From the NCBI RefSeq assembly GCF_902859585.1, contig NZ_CADIJM010000008.1, positions 1-64,000 on the forward strand: a stretch of DNA of 64,000 nucleotides, in the 5' to 3' direction. This document shows positions 33,912-41,504 of this stretch, piece after piece. Positions within the stretch are counted from its first letter, which is position 1. Each line of letters opens with the position of its first letter. Source of the stretch: Achromobacter animicus. GTDB lineage: Bacteria; Pseudomonadota; Gammaproteobacteria; Burkholderiales; Burkholderiaceae_B. The notes under the pieces are model-generated. The model did not search any database. It had not been told where the DNA came from and worked only from the letters and a program-made list of their open reading frames with translations. A program made the translations under genes and the position numbers.

Positions 33912-36209
33912 ATGAACAACCCCTCCGACCGCCAGGCAGCCCTGGACTATCACGAGTTTCCCACCCCGGGAAAGATCTCCGTCGTGGCGTCTAAGCCGCT
34001 CGTCAACCAGCGCGACCTGGCGTTGGCGTACTCGCCCGGCGTGGCGGCGGCTTGCGAGGAAATCGTGGCCGACCCGTCCAACGTGTACCGCTACACCGCC
34101 CGCGGCAACCTGGTGGGCGTGATCTCCAACGGCACCGCGGTGCTGGGCCTGGGCAACATCGGCGCGCTCGCGTCCAAGCCGGTCATGGAAGGCAAGGCGG
34201 TGCTGTTCAAGAAGTTCGCCGGCCTGGATGTCTTTGACATCGAAATCAACGAGACCGACCCCGACAAGCTGGTCGAGATCATCGCCGGCCTGGAAGCCAC
34301 CTTCGGCGGCATCAACCTGGAAGACATCAAGGCCCCGGAGTGCTTCACCGTCGAGCGCAAGCTGCGCGAACGCATGAAGATCCCGGTCTTTCACGATGAC
34401 CAGCACGGCACCGCCATTACCGTGTCGGCTGCCTTCATCAACGGCCTGAAGGTCGTGGGCAAGGACATCAAGCAGGTCAAGGTGGTCACGTCGGGCGCGG
34501 GCGCTGCGGCGCTGGCGTGCCTGGACCTGATGGTGGACCTGGGCCTGCCCCTGGAAAACATCTGGGTGACCGACATCGAGGGCGTGGTCTACGAAGGCCG
34601 CACCACGCTGATGGATCCGGACAAGGCGCGCTTTGCGCAAAAGACCGACGCCCGCAAGCTGGCCGAGGTGATCCAGGACGCCGACGTGTTCCTGGGCCTG
34701 TCGGCCGGCGGCGTGTTGAAGCCCGAAATGGTCGCCGCCATGGGTTCGCGTCCGCTGATCCTGGCGCTGGCCAACCCCACGCCGGAAATCCTTCCGGAAG
34801 TGGCGCACGGCGTGCGCGACGACGTGGTGATGGCCACGGGCCGTTCGGATTACCCGAACCAGGTCAACAACGTACTCTGCTTCCCGTACATCTTCCGCGG
34901 CGCGCTGGACGTGGGCGCCACGACTATCACGCGCGAAATGGAAATGGCCGCGGTGCATGCCATCGCCGACCTGGCCGAAGAAGAACAGAACGAAGTCGTG
35001 GCCGCCGCCTACGGCACCTACGACATCTCGTTCGGTCCCGAATACCTGATCCCGAAGCCCTTCGATCCGCGCCTCATCGTGCGCATCGCGCCGGCGGTGG
35101 CCAAGGCCGCGATGGAAGGGGGCGTGGCCACGCGTCCGCTGGCCGACCTGGAAGCCTACGAAGAACAGCTGCAGCAGTTCGTGTACCACTCGGGCGCGTT
35201 CATGAAGCCGCTGTTCTCGGCGGCCAAGCGCATCGTGCGCTCGGGCGGCAAGGCGCGCATTGTCTTCACCGAGGGCGAAGACGAACGCGTGCTGCGCGCG
35301 GTCCAGGTCATCGTCGACGAAGGCCTGGCCCGTCCGATCCTGGTGGGACGTCCCGCCGTGCTGCTGTCGCGCATCGAAAAATTCGGCCTGCGCCTGCGTC
35401 TGGGCGAAGACGTCGAAGTCACCAACCCCGAATACGACGAGCGCTTCCACCAATACTGGACGACGTACTGGGAGCTGATGAGCCGCCGGGGCATCACCAA
35501 GGAAATGGCGCGCGTGGAAATGCGCCGCCGTCTGACGCTGATCGGCGCAATGATGGTGCACCTGGGCGATGCCGACGGCATGGTCTGCGGCACGGTCGGC
35601 GCGTATCACGACCACCTGCGTTTCGTGGACGAGGTCATCGGCCGCCGTCCGGGTCACAACGTGTACGCCGCCATGAACATCCTGCTGCTCGACGAGCGCA
35701 CGGTGGTGCTGGTGGACACGCACGTGAACGACGATCCCACCGCCGAGCAGATCGCTGAATTCACCATCATGGCCGCGCAAGAAATGGCGCGCATGAATCT
35801 GGCGCCCAAGGTTGCGCTGTTGTCGCGCAGCAACTTCGGTTCGGGCAGCTCGGCCTCGGGCGAGAAGATGCGCCGCGCCCTGGAACTGGTCCGCGAAGCG
35901 GCCCCGGACCTGGAAATCGACGGCGAAATGCACGGCGATTGCGCGCTGGACGAGGGCCTGCGCATGCGCATCCTGCCGTCGTCCACGCTCAAGGGCGAAG
36001 CCAACCTGCTGGTGTGCCCGAATGTGGACTCCGGCAACATCGCCTACAACCTGCTCAAGACGGCAGCGGGCGGCAACGTCGCGGTGGGCCCGTTCCTGCT
36101 GGGCGCCAATGCCCCCGTGCACATCCTGACCAACAGCTCCACCGTGCGCCGCATCATCAACATGACGGCCATGACGGTGCTCGACGCCAACCGCGTCGAA
36201 GGCGCCTGA
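33912..36209 (+). CDS. maeB: NADP-dependent malic enzyme with phosphotransacetylase-like domain
   Basis: A 765-residue fused protein that decarboxylates malate to pyruvate, producing NADPH. Residues about 1-420 are malic enzyme: [53 protein letters not shown] and the nucleotide motif [14 protein letters not shown]. Residues about 430-760 are a phosphotransacetylase-type domain ([31 protein letters not shown]-like segment and [19 protein letters not shown]) thought to regulate the enzyme by acetyl-CoA. The length matches MaeB. ATG 33912 begins the conserved [20 protein letters not shown]. Followed by a strong terminator, so it is a single-gene transcript. Confidence 0.95.
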   Translation: MNNPSDRQAALDYHEFPTPGKISVVASKPLVNQRDLALAYSPGVAAACEEIVADPSNVYRYTARGNLVGVISNGTAVLGLGNIGALASKPVMEGKAVLFKKFAGLDVFDIEINETDPDKLVEIIAGLEATFGGINLEDIKAPECFTVERKLRERMKIPVFHDDQHGTAITVSAAFINGLKVVGKDIKQVKVVTSGAGAAALACLDLMVDLGLPLENIWVTDIEGVVYEGRTTLMDPDKARFAQKTDARKLAEVIQDADVFLGLSAGGVLKPEMVAAMGSRPLILALANPTPEILPEVAHGVRDDVVMATGRSDYPNQVNNVLCFPYIFRGALDVGATTITREMEMAAVHAIADLAEEEQNEVVAAAYGTYDISFGPEYLIPKPFDPRLIVRIAPAVAKAAMEGGVATRPLADLEAYEEQLQQFVYHSGAFMKPLFSAAKRIVRSGGKARIVFTEGEDERVLRAVQVIVDEGLARPILVGRPAVLLSRIEKFGLRLRLGEDVEVTNPEYDERFHQYWTTYWELMSRRGITKEMARVEMRRRLTLIGAMMVHLGDADGMVCGTVGAYHDHLRFVDEVIGRRPGHNVYAAMNILLLDERTVVLVDTHVNDDPTAEQIAEFTIMAAQEMARMNLAPKVALLSRSNFGSGSSASGEKMRRALELVREAAPDLEIDGEMHGDCALDEGLRMRILPSSTLKGEANLLVCPNVDSGNIAYNLLKTAAGGNVAVGPFLLGANAPVHILTNSSTVRRIINMTAMTVLDANRVEGA

Positions 36210-36249
36210 TCGCCATTGAGCCGCCGCGTGATTCGCGCGGCCAAGACAA

Positions 36250-36287
36250 TGCGCGCCGCTCCTCACGGAGCCGGCGCGCATTTTTTT
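36250..36287 (+). terminator. Intrinsic terminator after maeB
   Basis: A long hairpin (TGCGCGCCG with CGGCGCGCA, extended by CTCC/GGAG around a short loop) is followed by seven T residues from 36281. It begins 40 bases after the maeB stop and is a textbook rho-independent terminator. Confidence 0.9.
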
Positions 36288-36307
36288 CTGCGGGTGAGCG
36301 GCCAGGC

Positions 36308-36688
36308 CTAGTTTGCGCTGGCCTTCCAGGTGCCGTCCGGTTGCTTGCAGAACCAGAACTGCCAGGTTTCCGTCGTGGTGGTCCGCGCGAAGTTGCCAAC
36401 CAAAAAGCGGCAGACGCGGTCATTGCCGGTTTTGGTGGTCTGCTTGGGCGTCAATTGCACCGTGATCGGTGCGGCCTTCTTGCGCTGGTGCGTGCTTTTC
36501 CATTCGGTGCTCTGGCCGTCGGCCGAGCTGTTCAGCGCCTGCGCCACCGCCTCGTGAAACGAGGCGCGGTCTGCCGGCAATATCTGCGTGATGAGGGCGT
36601 CGTTGAGCATGACGGCCGGGGCGGCGACCGCCGCCGACGCCATGCCGGCGGACAGAAGCACTGCGGCAAGAACGCGGGGATATTTCAA
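36308..36688 (-). CDS. Secreted surface-antigen-like protein (TTG start)
   Basis: A 126-residue exported protein. TTG at 36688 is preferred because AGGAG lies six bases upstream and a signal peptide follows (MKYPRVLAAVLLSAGMASAAVAA); the longer frame to 36793 lacks a signal. The mature part has a short helix (SFHEAVAQALNSSADG), then DRVCRFLVGNFARTTTTETW and FCKQPDGTW. The pair of cysteines and the end CxxPDGxW resemble 17-kDa surface-antigen domains in envelope proteins of proteobacteria. No partner gene on the same strand; it lies between two terminators. Role unknown. Confidence 0.68.
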   Translation of the reverse strand: MKYPRVLAAVLLSAGMASAAVAAPAVMLNDALITQILPADRASFHEAVAQALNSSADGQSTEWKSTHQRKKAAPITVQLTPKQTTKTGNDRVCRFLVGNFARTTTTETWQFWFCKQPDGTWKASAN

Positions 36689-36762
36689 GATGGGCTCCTG
36701 ATGTGAACAGCCAATAAGGCGGTAAGCGAGTCTGCACCGTGAATCTGAGCCGATAGTACGCC

Positions 36763-36792
36763 AAAAAAAAGGGCCGCCCAACCGGGCGGCCA
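36763..36792 (-). terminator. Intrinsic terminator after the DUF4148 gene
   Basis: GGCCGCCC and GGGCGGCC form a perfect 8-bp stem around AACC. On the minus strand it is followed by eight T residues (the A run at 36763-36770). It lies about 75 bases after the DUF4148 stop codon. Confidence 0.88.
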
Positions 36793-36864
36793 AGAGTCAT
36801 CAAGGGGAGGGTAAATCGTCGCTTGGCCGGGATGCCCTATCCGATACGGGCCCCCGTTGCCGTA

Positions 36865-37230
36865 TCAGTTCCCGTGATACACGCCGGCGAACGGCATGTC
36901 ATTCGGTTCCACGTTCGACACCTGGCCGGCGGCTTTCGCGGCGGCCAGTTCGGCCTTCACGTCGGCGCGGGTCTTGCCGGTGTGCGGCGTGCCATACACA
37001 CCTTGGAAAGGCGTGTTGTTCGGTTCGGCGTTGGTGTTGATGCCGGCGGCCTTGGCGGCGGCCTTCGCGGCAGCCAGTTCGGCCTGCACCTGAGCGCGGG
37101 TGGGGCCTTCGTACGGGGTGCCGTAGACGCCCTGGAAGGGCACATTGTTGGGTTCGATGTTGGGCGAGGCATAGGCGCCGGCGCTCAGTGCAGCCAGCGA
37201 GAACATCAAAGCGGTAGCAAGGGTCTTCAT
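36865..37230 (-). CDS. DUF4148 secreted repeat protein
   Basis: A 121-residue exported protein with a signal peptide (LATALMFSLAALSAGAYA). The mature part consists of two and a half copies of a repeat: EPNN.PFQGVYGTP..G.TRA.V.AELAAAKAA, spaced about 43 residues. DUF4148 is common in Bordetella, Achromobacter and Burkholderia, often as many paralogues, and its role is unknown. The start is fixed by GGAGG before ATG 37230 and by the signal peptide. A strong terminator follows, so it is monocistronic and probably well expressed. Divergent from the methyltransferase gene. Confidence 0.87.
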   Translation of the reverse strand: MKTLATALMFSLAALSAGAYASPNIEPNNVPFQGVYGTPYEGPTRAQVQAELAAAKAAAKAAGINTNAEPNNTPFQGVYGTPHTGKTRADVKAELAAAKAAGQVSNVEPNDMPFAGVYHGN

Positions 37231-37449
37231 GGTAAACCTCCGATTTCTAGAGCCTGGGAGCGAATCCGGCGGCCTTTCCGTCGTGGTTCGTTGCTGTTTC
37301 CCGATGGCTTGAATCTTGCGCCGATCTACAATGCGGATAAACCCGGATATCGGTAAAAGATAATTCCATCAATGGGAAGATGTGGCTTCAATTGCTATTG
37401 AGTCACCATTTTTGGAATGCCGAAGCGGGGCGGATCGACAGGACTGTGC

Positions 37450-38268
37450 ATGGAAAAAATCGACCTCACCCGAGAAAAGGCCACGCTTCTCATCACGCTG
37501 TACGCCAAGGCGCGAGAAAGCCGGCTGCCCAATTCCGTGCTGCAGGACCATCACGCCGCCGATGCCGTTAGCCGCATCGACTACGATTTTTCCCGCCTGC
37601 GCATGCGCCGCGACGAAATGATCGGTCTGGCGATGCGCGCGCACACGCTGGATGGCTGGGCCCGCGAATTCATCGCCGCGCACGGCGATGCCACCGTGCT
37701 GCATCTGGGCTGCGGGCTGGATACGCGCGTGCAGCGGGTGAATCCGCCACCGGGCATAAGTTGGTACGAGGTCGACTATCCCGAGGTCATCGAACTGCGG
37801 CGCAAGCTGTATCCGCCGCGGCCGGGCTGCACGCTGGTGGGCACGCCCGTCACGGACCTGGACTGGCTGGCGCAGATCCCGGCCGGCAAGCCAACGCTGG
37901 TCGTGGCCGAAGGACTTTTTCTTTATCTGCCCGAGGACGCGCTGTTGACCTTGCTGCGCGCGGTGACGGCGCGGTTTCCGTCCGGCGAGGTCGTCTTTGA
38001 CGCCTACAACCGCCTGGGCTTGAGCTGGGTGGCGCACAACCGCATGATCCAATCGACAGGCGCGGTCACGCGTTGGAGTCTGAGGCGCCCGCAGGATCTG
38101 GAGGCGCAGGTGCCCGCCTTGCGGCTGCGCACCGTGCGCGGCGGGTACGAAACCGACGACCCCGCGCAGCGGGCACGATATTCGCTGCCGGCGCAGGCGG
38201 CGTTATGGCTGATGCGCCGGGTCGAGCCCTTGGGTAGTATGACCAGGCTGCTGCGCTATCACTATTAG
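37450..38268 (+). CDS. Class I SAM-dependent methyltransferase (LCMT/TcmP-like)
   Basis: A 272-residue methyltransferase. SAM motif I is VLHLGCGLDTRVQRV, followed by YEVDYPEVIELRRKL and the post-motif VVAEGLFLYLPEDALLTLLR, the pattern of the leucine carboxyl methyltransferase family that includes TcmP and polyketide O-methyltransferases. A carboxylate or hydroxyl acceptor is likely but unidentified. The ATG at 37450 starts MEKIDLTREKATLLITLYAK; an in-frame longer version from 37417 lacks a ribosome site. The slyX gene is convergent with a three-base gap. Confidence 0.85.
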   Translation: MEKIDLTREKATLLITLYAKARESRLPNSVLQDHHAADAVSRIDYDFSRLRMRRDEMIGLAMRAHTLDGWAREFIAAHGDATVLHLGCGLDTRVQRVNPPPGISWYEVDYPEVIELRRKLYPPRPGCTLVGTPVTDLDWLAQIPAGKPTLVVAEGLFLYLPEDALLTLLRAVTARFPSGEVVFDAYNRLGLSWVAHNRMIQSTGAVTRWSLRRPQDLEAQVPALRLRTVRGGYETDDPAQRARYSLPAQAALWLMRRVEPLGSMTRLLRYHY

Positions 38269-38271
38269 CGA

Positions 38272-38487
38272 TCAGTAGTGCGGCGGCAGTTCGTCGCGCA
38301 GGCTGCGGAAGGGGGCTGCCCCCTCGGGCGCCTGCTGGCGCAGGTCGGCGACCTCGCGCATGAGCCGGTCGATCTGCTGTTGTTGGCGGACGATGATCTG
38401 GTTCAACTGCTCCAGAAGATCATCCGAGAAGCTGGCTTTGACCTCCAGGTCCATCAGCCGGCGTTCGATGTCTTGCGTATTTTCCAT
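38272..38487 (-). CDS. slyX: SlyX family protein
   Basis: A 71-residue protein: IERRLMDLEVKASFSDDLLE, then QIIVRQQQQIDRLMREVADL and a proline-rich end terminating RDELPPHY. The heptad pattern indicates a coiled coil, and the C-terminal PPHY is the SlyX hallmark. SlyX is conserved near lysis or SlyD genes in proteobacteria, but its function is not established. The ATG at 38487 is the only sensible start. It is divergent from the TonB receptor at 38532 with 44 bases between. Confidence 0.9.
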   Translation of the reverse strand: MENTQDIERRLMDLEVKASFSDDLLEQLNQIIVRQQQQIDRLMREVADLRQQAPEGAAPFRSLRDELPPHY

Positions 38488-38531
38488 GGCGGGTATTAGA
38501 ACCCATTCCCGCCCGATCACAGGAGAGAAGT

Positions 38532-40652
38532 TTGGTACAGCGGCAATGGCGGGACAGCGGCACGTGGTGGTGGACGGCAAGCACGATACTGGCGCTTGCA
38601 CCGGCTGCGACCGCGCTGGCGCAAGCCCAGACGCTGGCCCCGGTGGTGGTGACCGGCACCCGGCTCGGCACCGCGGTGCTGGACACGCCGGCCTCCGTCG
38701 ATGTCGTGCAGGGCAGCGCCATGCGTTGGCAGCAGCCCGGCATCAATCTGTCTGAAGGCCTGGCCGGCGTGCCCGGCCTGCAGATCCAGAACCGCCAGAA
38801 CTACGCGCAGGACCTGCAGATTTCCAGCCGTGGCTTCGGGGCGCGATCCACGTTCGGTGTGCGCGGCGTGCGGCTGTATGTCGACGGCATTCCCGCCACG
38901 ATGCCCGATGGCCAGGGGCAGACCTCCAATATCGACATCGGCTCCATTGACCGCGTCGAGGTGCTGCGCGGGCCGTTCTCGGCGCTGTACGGCAATTCCT
39001 CCGGGGGCGTCATCCAGGTGTTCACGCAGGACGGCGCCAATCCGCCCGAGATCACCGCCAGCGGCTGGGGCGGCAGCTACGGCACATGGCGCTACGGCGC
39101 GCAGGCCAGCGGCGTCACGGGCACGGGCGCGGGTCAGCTGGATTACGTGCTGGACCTGTCGCGTTTCACCACCGACGGCTATCGCGACCACAGCGCCGCG
39201 CGCAAGAATCTGGGCAACGCCAAGCTGGGCCTGCAACTGAACGACGACAGCCGCCTGACCCTTGTCGTCAATAGCGTCGACCTGAAGGCGCAGGATCCGC
39301 TGGGCCTGACCTACCAGCAGTTCCAGGACGACCCGCGCAGCGCGCCGGTGGCCGAGCAGTACAACACCCGCAAGACGGTCAAGCAGACGCAGGGCGGGCT
39401 GGTCTTCGACCACCAGATCGACGGCCGCAACGCGCTGCGCGTGATGGTGTATTACGGCCAGCGCGATACCACGCAATATCAGTCGATCCCGCCCGCCGTG
39501 CAGACTCCGCCCACGCAAGCCGGCGGCGTCATTGATCTGAAGCGCCAATACGGCGGCGCGGACGTGCGCTGGACCTCGGAACTGACGCTGGCGGGCCGCG
39601 CGCTGACCGTGATCGGCGGCTTCTCGTACGACACCATGCAGGAAGACCGCAAGGGCTACGAGAACTTCGTCGGTTCGGGGGCAAGCCGGCAGTTGGGCGT
39701 GAAAGGCGCGTTGCGCCGCGATGAAACCAATCGCGTCTACAACGCCGACCCCTATGCGCAGGCCTCCTGGAATTTCGCCGACCGTTGGACGCTGGACGCA
39801 GGCCTGCGCTACAGCACGGTCCGCTTCGACTCCGACGACCACTACATCACGGTCGGCAATACCGACGACAGCGGCGGCGCGCGCTACCGCAAGGCCTTGC
39901 CCGTGGCCGCGCTGCGCTACGCCGTCAACGACGACGTCAGCGTCTACACCTCGTACGGCCGGGGTTTTGAGACGCCCACCCTGAACGAGATCTCGTACCG
40001 GCCCGGCGGCGACCCGGGGCTGAACTTCGGCTTGATGCCGTCGGTCAGCACCAACGTCGAAGCCGGCGTCAAGGCGCGCATGGCCGGCGGCCTGCTGACG
40101 GCCGCGGTGTTCAGCACCCGCACGGACGACGAGATCGTGTCTGCGGGCAGCCTGGGCGGGCGCACCAGCTACCAGAACGCCGGCCGCACGCGCCGCGATG
40201 GCCTGGAACTGAGCTGGTCCGGGGAATTTGCGCGCCATTGGCGCACGCAGCTCGCGTACACGCTGCTCAACGCACGCTACGCCGACGACGGCAGCGGCGA
40301 TATCCGCGCGGGCAACAAGATCCCCGGCATCGCGCGCCAGGCGGCGTATGCCTCGCTGGCCTGGGCGCCGCCCGAAGGCTGGCAGGCCGGAGTGGAAGGG
40401 CGCTACCTGAGCAAGATCTACGTCAACGATGCCAACAATGGCGACGCGCCCGCCTATTTTGTCGCGGCCGCCAGCGTCGGCTACATCAAGCGCGCCGGCC
40501 CGTGGGAGCTGAACGCCTACGCCCGCGTCGACAACCTGTTTGACCGCGACTACGCAGGCTCGGTCATCGTCAACGAAGGCAACGGGCGCTATTACGAACC
40601 GGCGCCCGGACGGAATGCGGGCGTGGGCGTGGGGGCGACTTACCGGTTCTGA
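38532..40652 (+). CDS. TonB-dependent receptor, PqqU/YncD-like
   Basis: A 706-residue outer-membrane receptor. TTG at 38532 is supported by AGGAGA six to eleven bases upstream and by a signal sequence directly after it. The TonB box region is APVVVTGTRLG and the plug holds DLQISSRGFGARSTFGVRGV and YVDGIPATMPDGQGQTS, a pattern typical of the YncD group, recently renamed PqqU for uptake of pyrroloquinoline quinone. The barrel ends GVGVGATYRF with a terminal aromatic. I infer PQQ or a similar redox cofactor/siderophore as ligand; the assignment to PqqU rests on memory of plug motifs. No STN domain, so it does not signal through FecR. Confidence 0.85.
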   Translation: MVQRQWRDSGTWWWTASTILALAPAATALAQAQTLAPVVVTGTRLGTAVLDTPASVDVVQGSAMRWQQPGINLSEGLAGVPGLQIQNRQNYAQDLQISSRGFGARSTFGVRGVRLYVDGIPATMPDGQGQTSNIDIGSIDRVEVLRGPFSALYGNSSGGVIQVFTQDGANPPEITASGWGGSYGTWRYGAQASGVTGTGAGQLDYVLDLSRFTTDGYRDHSAARKNLGNAKLGLQLNDDSRLTLVVNSVDLKAQDPLGLTYQQFQDDPRSAPVAEQYNTRKTVKQTQGGLVFDHQIDGRNALRVMVYYGQRDTTQYQSIPPAVQTPPTQAGGVIDLKRQYGGADVRWTSELTLAGRALTVIGGFSYDTMQEDRKGYENFVGSGASRQLGVKGALRRDETNRVYNADPYAQASWNFADRWTLDAGLRYSTVRFDSDDHYITVGNTDDSGGARYRKALPVAALRYAVNDDVSVYTSYGRGFETPTLNEISYRPGGDPGLNFGLMPSVSTNVEAGVKARMAGGLLTAAVFSTRTDDEIVSAGSLGGRTSYQNAGRTRRDGLELSWSGEFARHWRTQLAYTLLNARYADDGSGDIRAGNKIPGIARQAAYASLAWAPPEGWQAGVEGRYLSKIYVNDANNGDAPAYFVAAASVGYIKRAGPWELNAYARVDNLFDRDYAGSVIVNEGNGRYYEPAPGRNAGVGVGATYRF

Positions 40653-40692
40653 CGCGCGAGGTGCGGCGGGCTGTCGTGGCCCCGCCCGCGCC

Positions 40693-41325
40693 TTACGCCG
40701 CGGCGGGATAGCAGAACGCGCTGTCCTCGCAATCGCTGCATCCCGGCGCGGCCGCGGCGGGCAGGTCGGCGTGTTCGCACGCTGAATGCGCCAGGAATTT
40801 CTTCCAGCGCAGATTTTTCACGTTACGGCTCACCAGACCTGGATAGTGACGCGCAAGCAGCACGGTGACGTCTTCGCGTCCCGACAGACCCAGATCGCGC
40901 CACAGGTGGTCTGGCCGCAGGCAGGCGTGCGCCAGGACGCTGCTGACCCATGGGGTGGTGTCGGGGCCGGGCGCGCGGTAGGCGTCGAGCAGGACGCGCA
41001 TCAACAGCGTGAAACCGGGCTGAGGATCGCTCACGCCCATACTGACGAAGGCGGCATATTGCTCGCGCAGCGGGAACAGGGATGTGTCGAAGCCGGTCAG
41101 CGCGCCCGGGAACAGGTAGTCCAGCAGGTCGTGCAGTTCGGCCGGCGACAGACCGCTGCGCGCGAGGTCCTGGTGGGCAATGCTGGTGCCGATGACGGCG
41201 GCGAAAAAGCCGGCGTCGGGATGAACGGGCGGTGCATATCGCAGCAAGGCATGCGCAAACCGCTGGGCCCGATCGGTGATGCTGGTGTCGGGAAGAGAGG
41301 GCGGCACGGGCACGGCGTCCATCAT
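40693..41325 (-). CDS. NifQ-like molybdenum/iron-sulfur protein
   Basis: A 210-residue protein matching the NifQ family. The core LLARHYPGLVSRNVKNLRWK followed by KFLAHSACE is the NifQ signature, and the C-terminus has CxxC-x5-C (C196, C199, C205). In NifQ a fourth cysteine stands five residues before the first of these (Cx4CxxCx5C); here that place is alanine and the nearest extra cysteine is C183. NifQ donates molybdenum for the nitrogenase cofactor, but there are no nif genes in the window. NifQ-like proteins are also seen in non-diazotrophs, where the role is unknown. Divergent from the ankyrin gene. Confidence 0.72.
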   Translation of the reverse strand: MMDAVPVPPSLPDTSITDRAQRFAHALLRYAPPVHPDAGFFAAVIGTSIAHQDLARSGLSPAELHDLLDYLFPGALTGFDTSLFPLREQYAAFVSMGVSDPQPGFTLLMRVLLDAYRAPGPDTTPWVSSVLAHACLRPDHLWRDLGLSGREDVTVLLARHYPGLVSRNVKNLRWKKFLAHSACEHADLPAAAAPGCSDCEDSAFCYPAAA

Positions 41326-41504
41326 GATTCTTAATGCGGTAACGGTTTTATTAAGCTGTTAACTAAACAGTGTAGGGGCGAATATATAACGAAAAATCGG
41401 CGCGCTTCTGCCATATGCGGGTGAATCCCCGTTGGGACATACCCGAGGGTAATTAGCGGGGACAGGTATGATCGGCGTCCTATCCATTGCATAACACCCC
41501 AAAC

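Noticed and set aside
33873-36281. Antisense frame opposite maeB
   Set aside because: Same compositional artefact; no ribosome site or family match.
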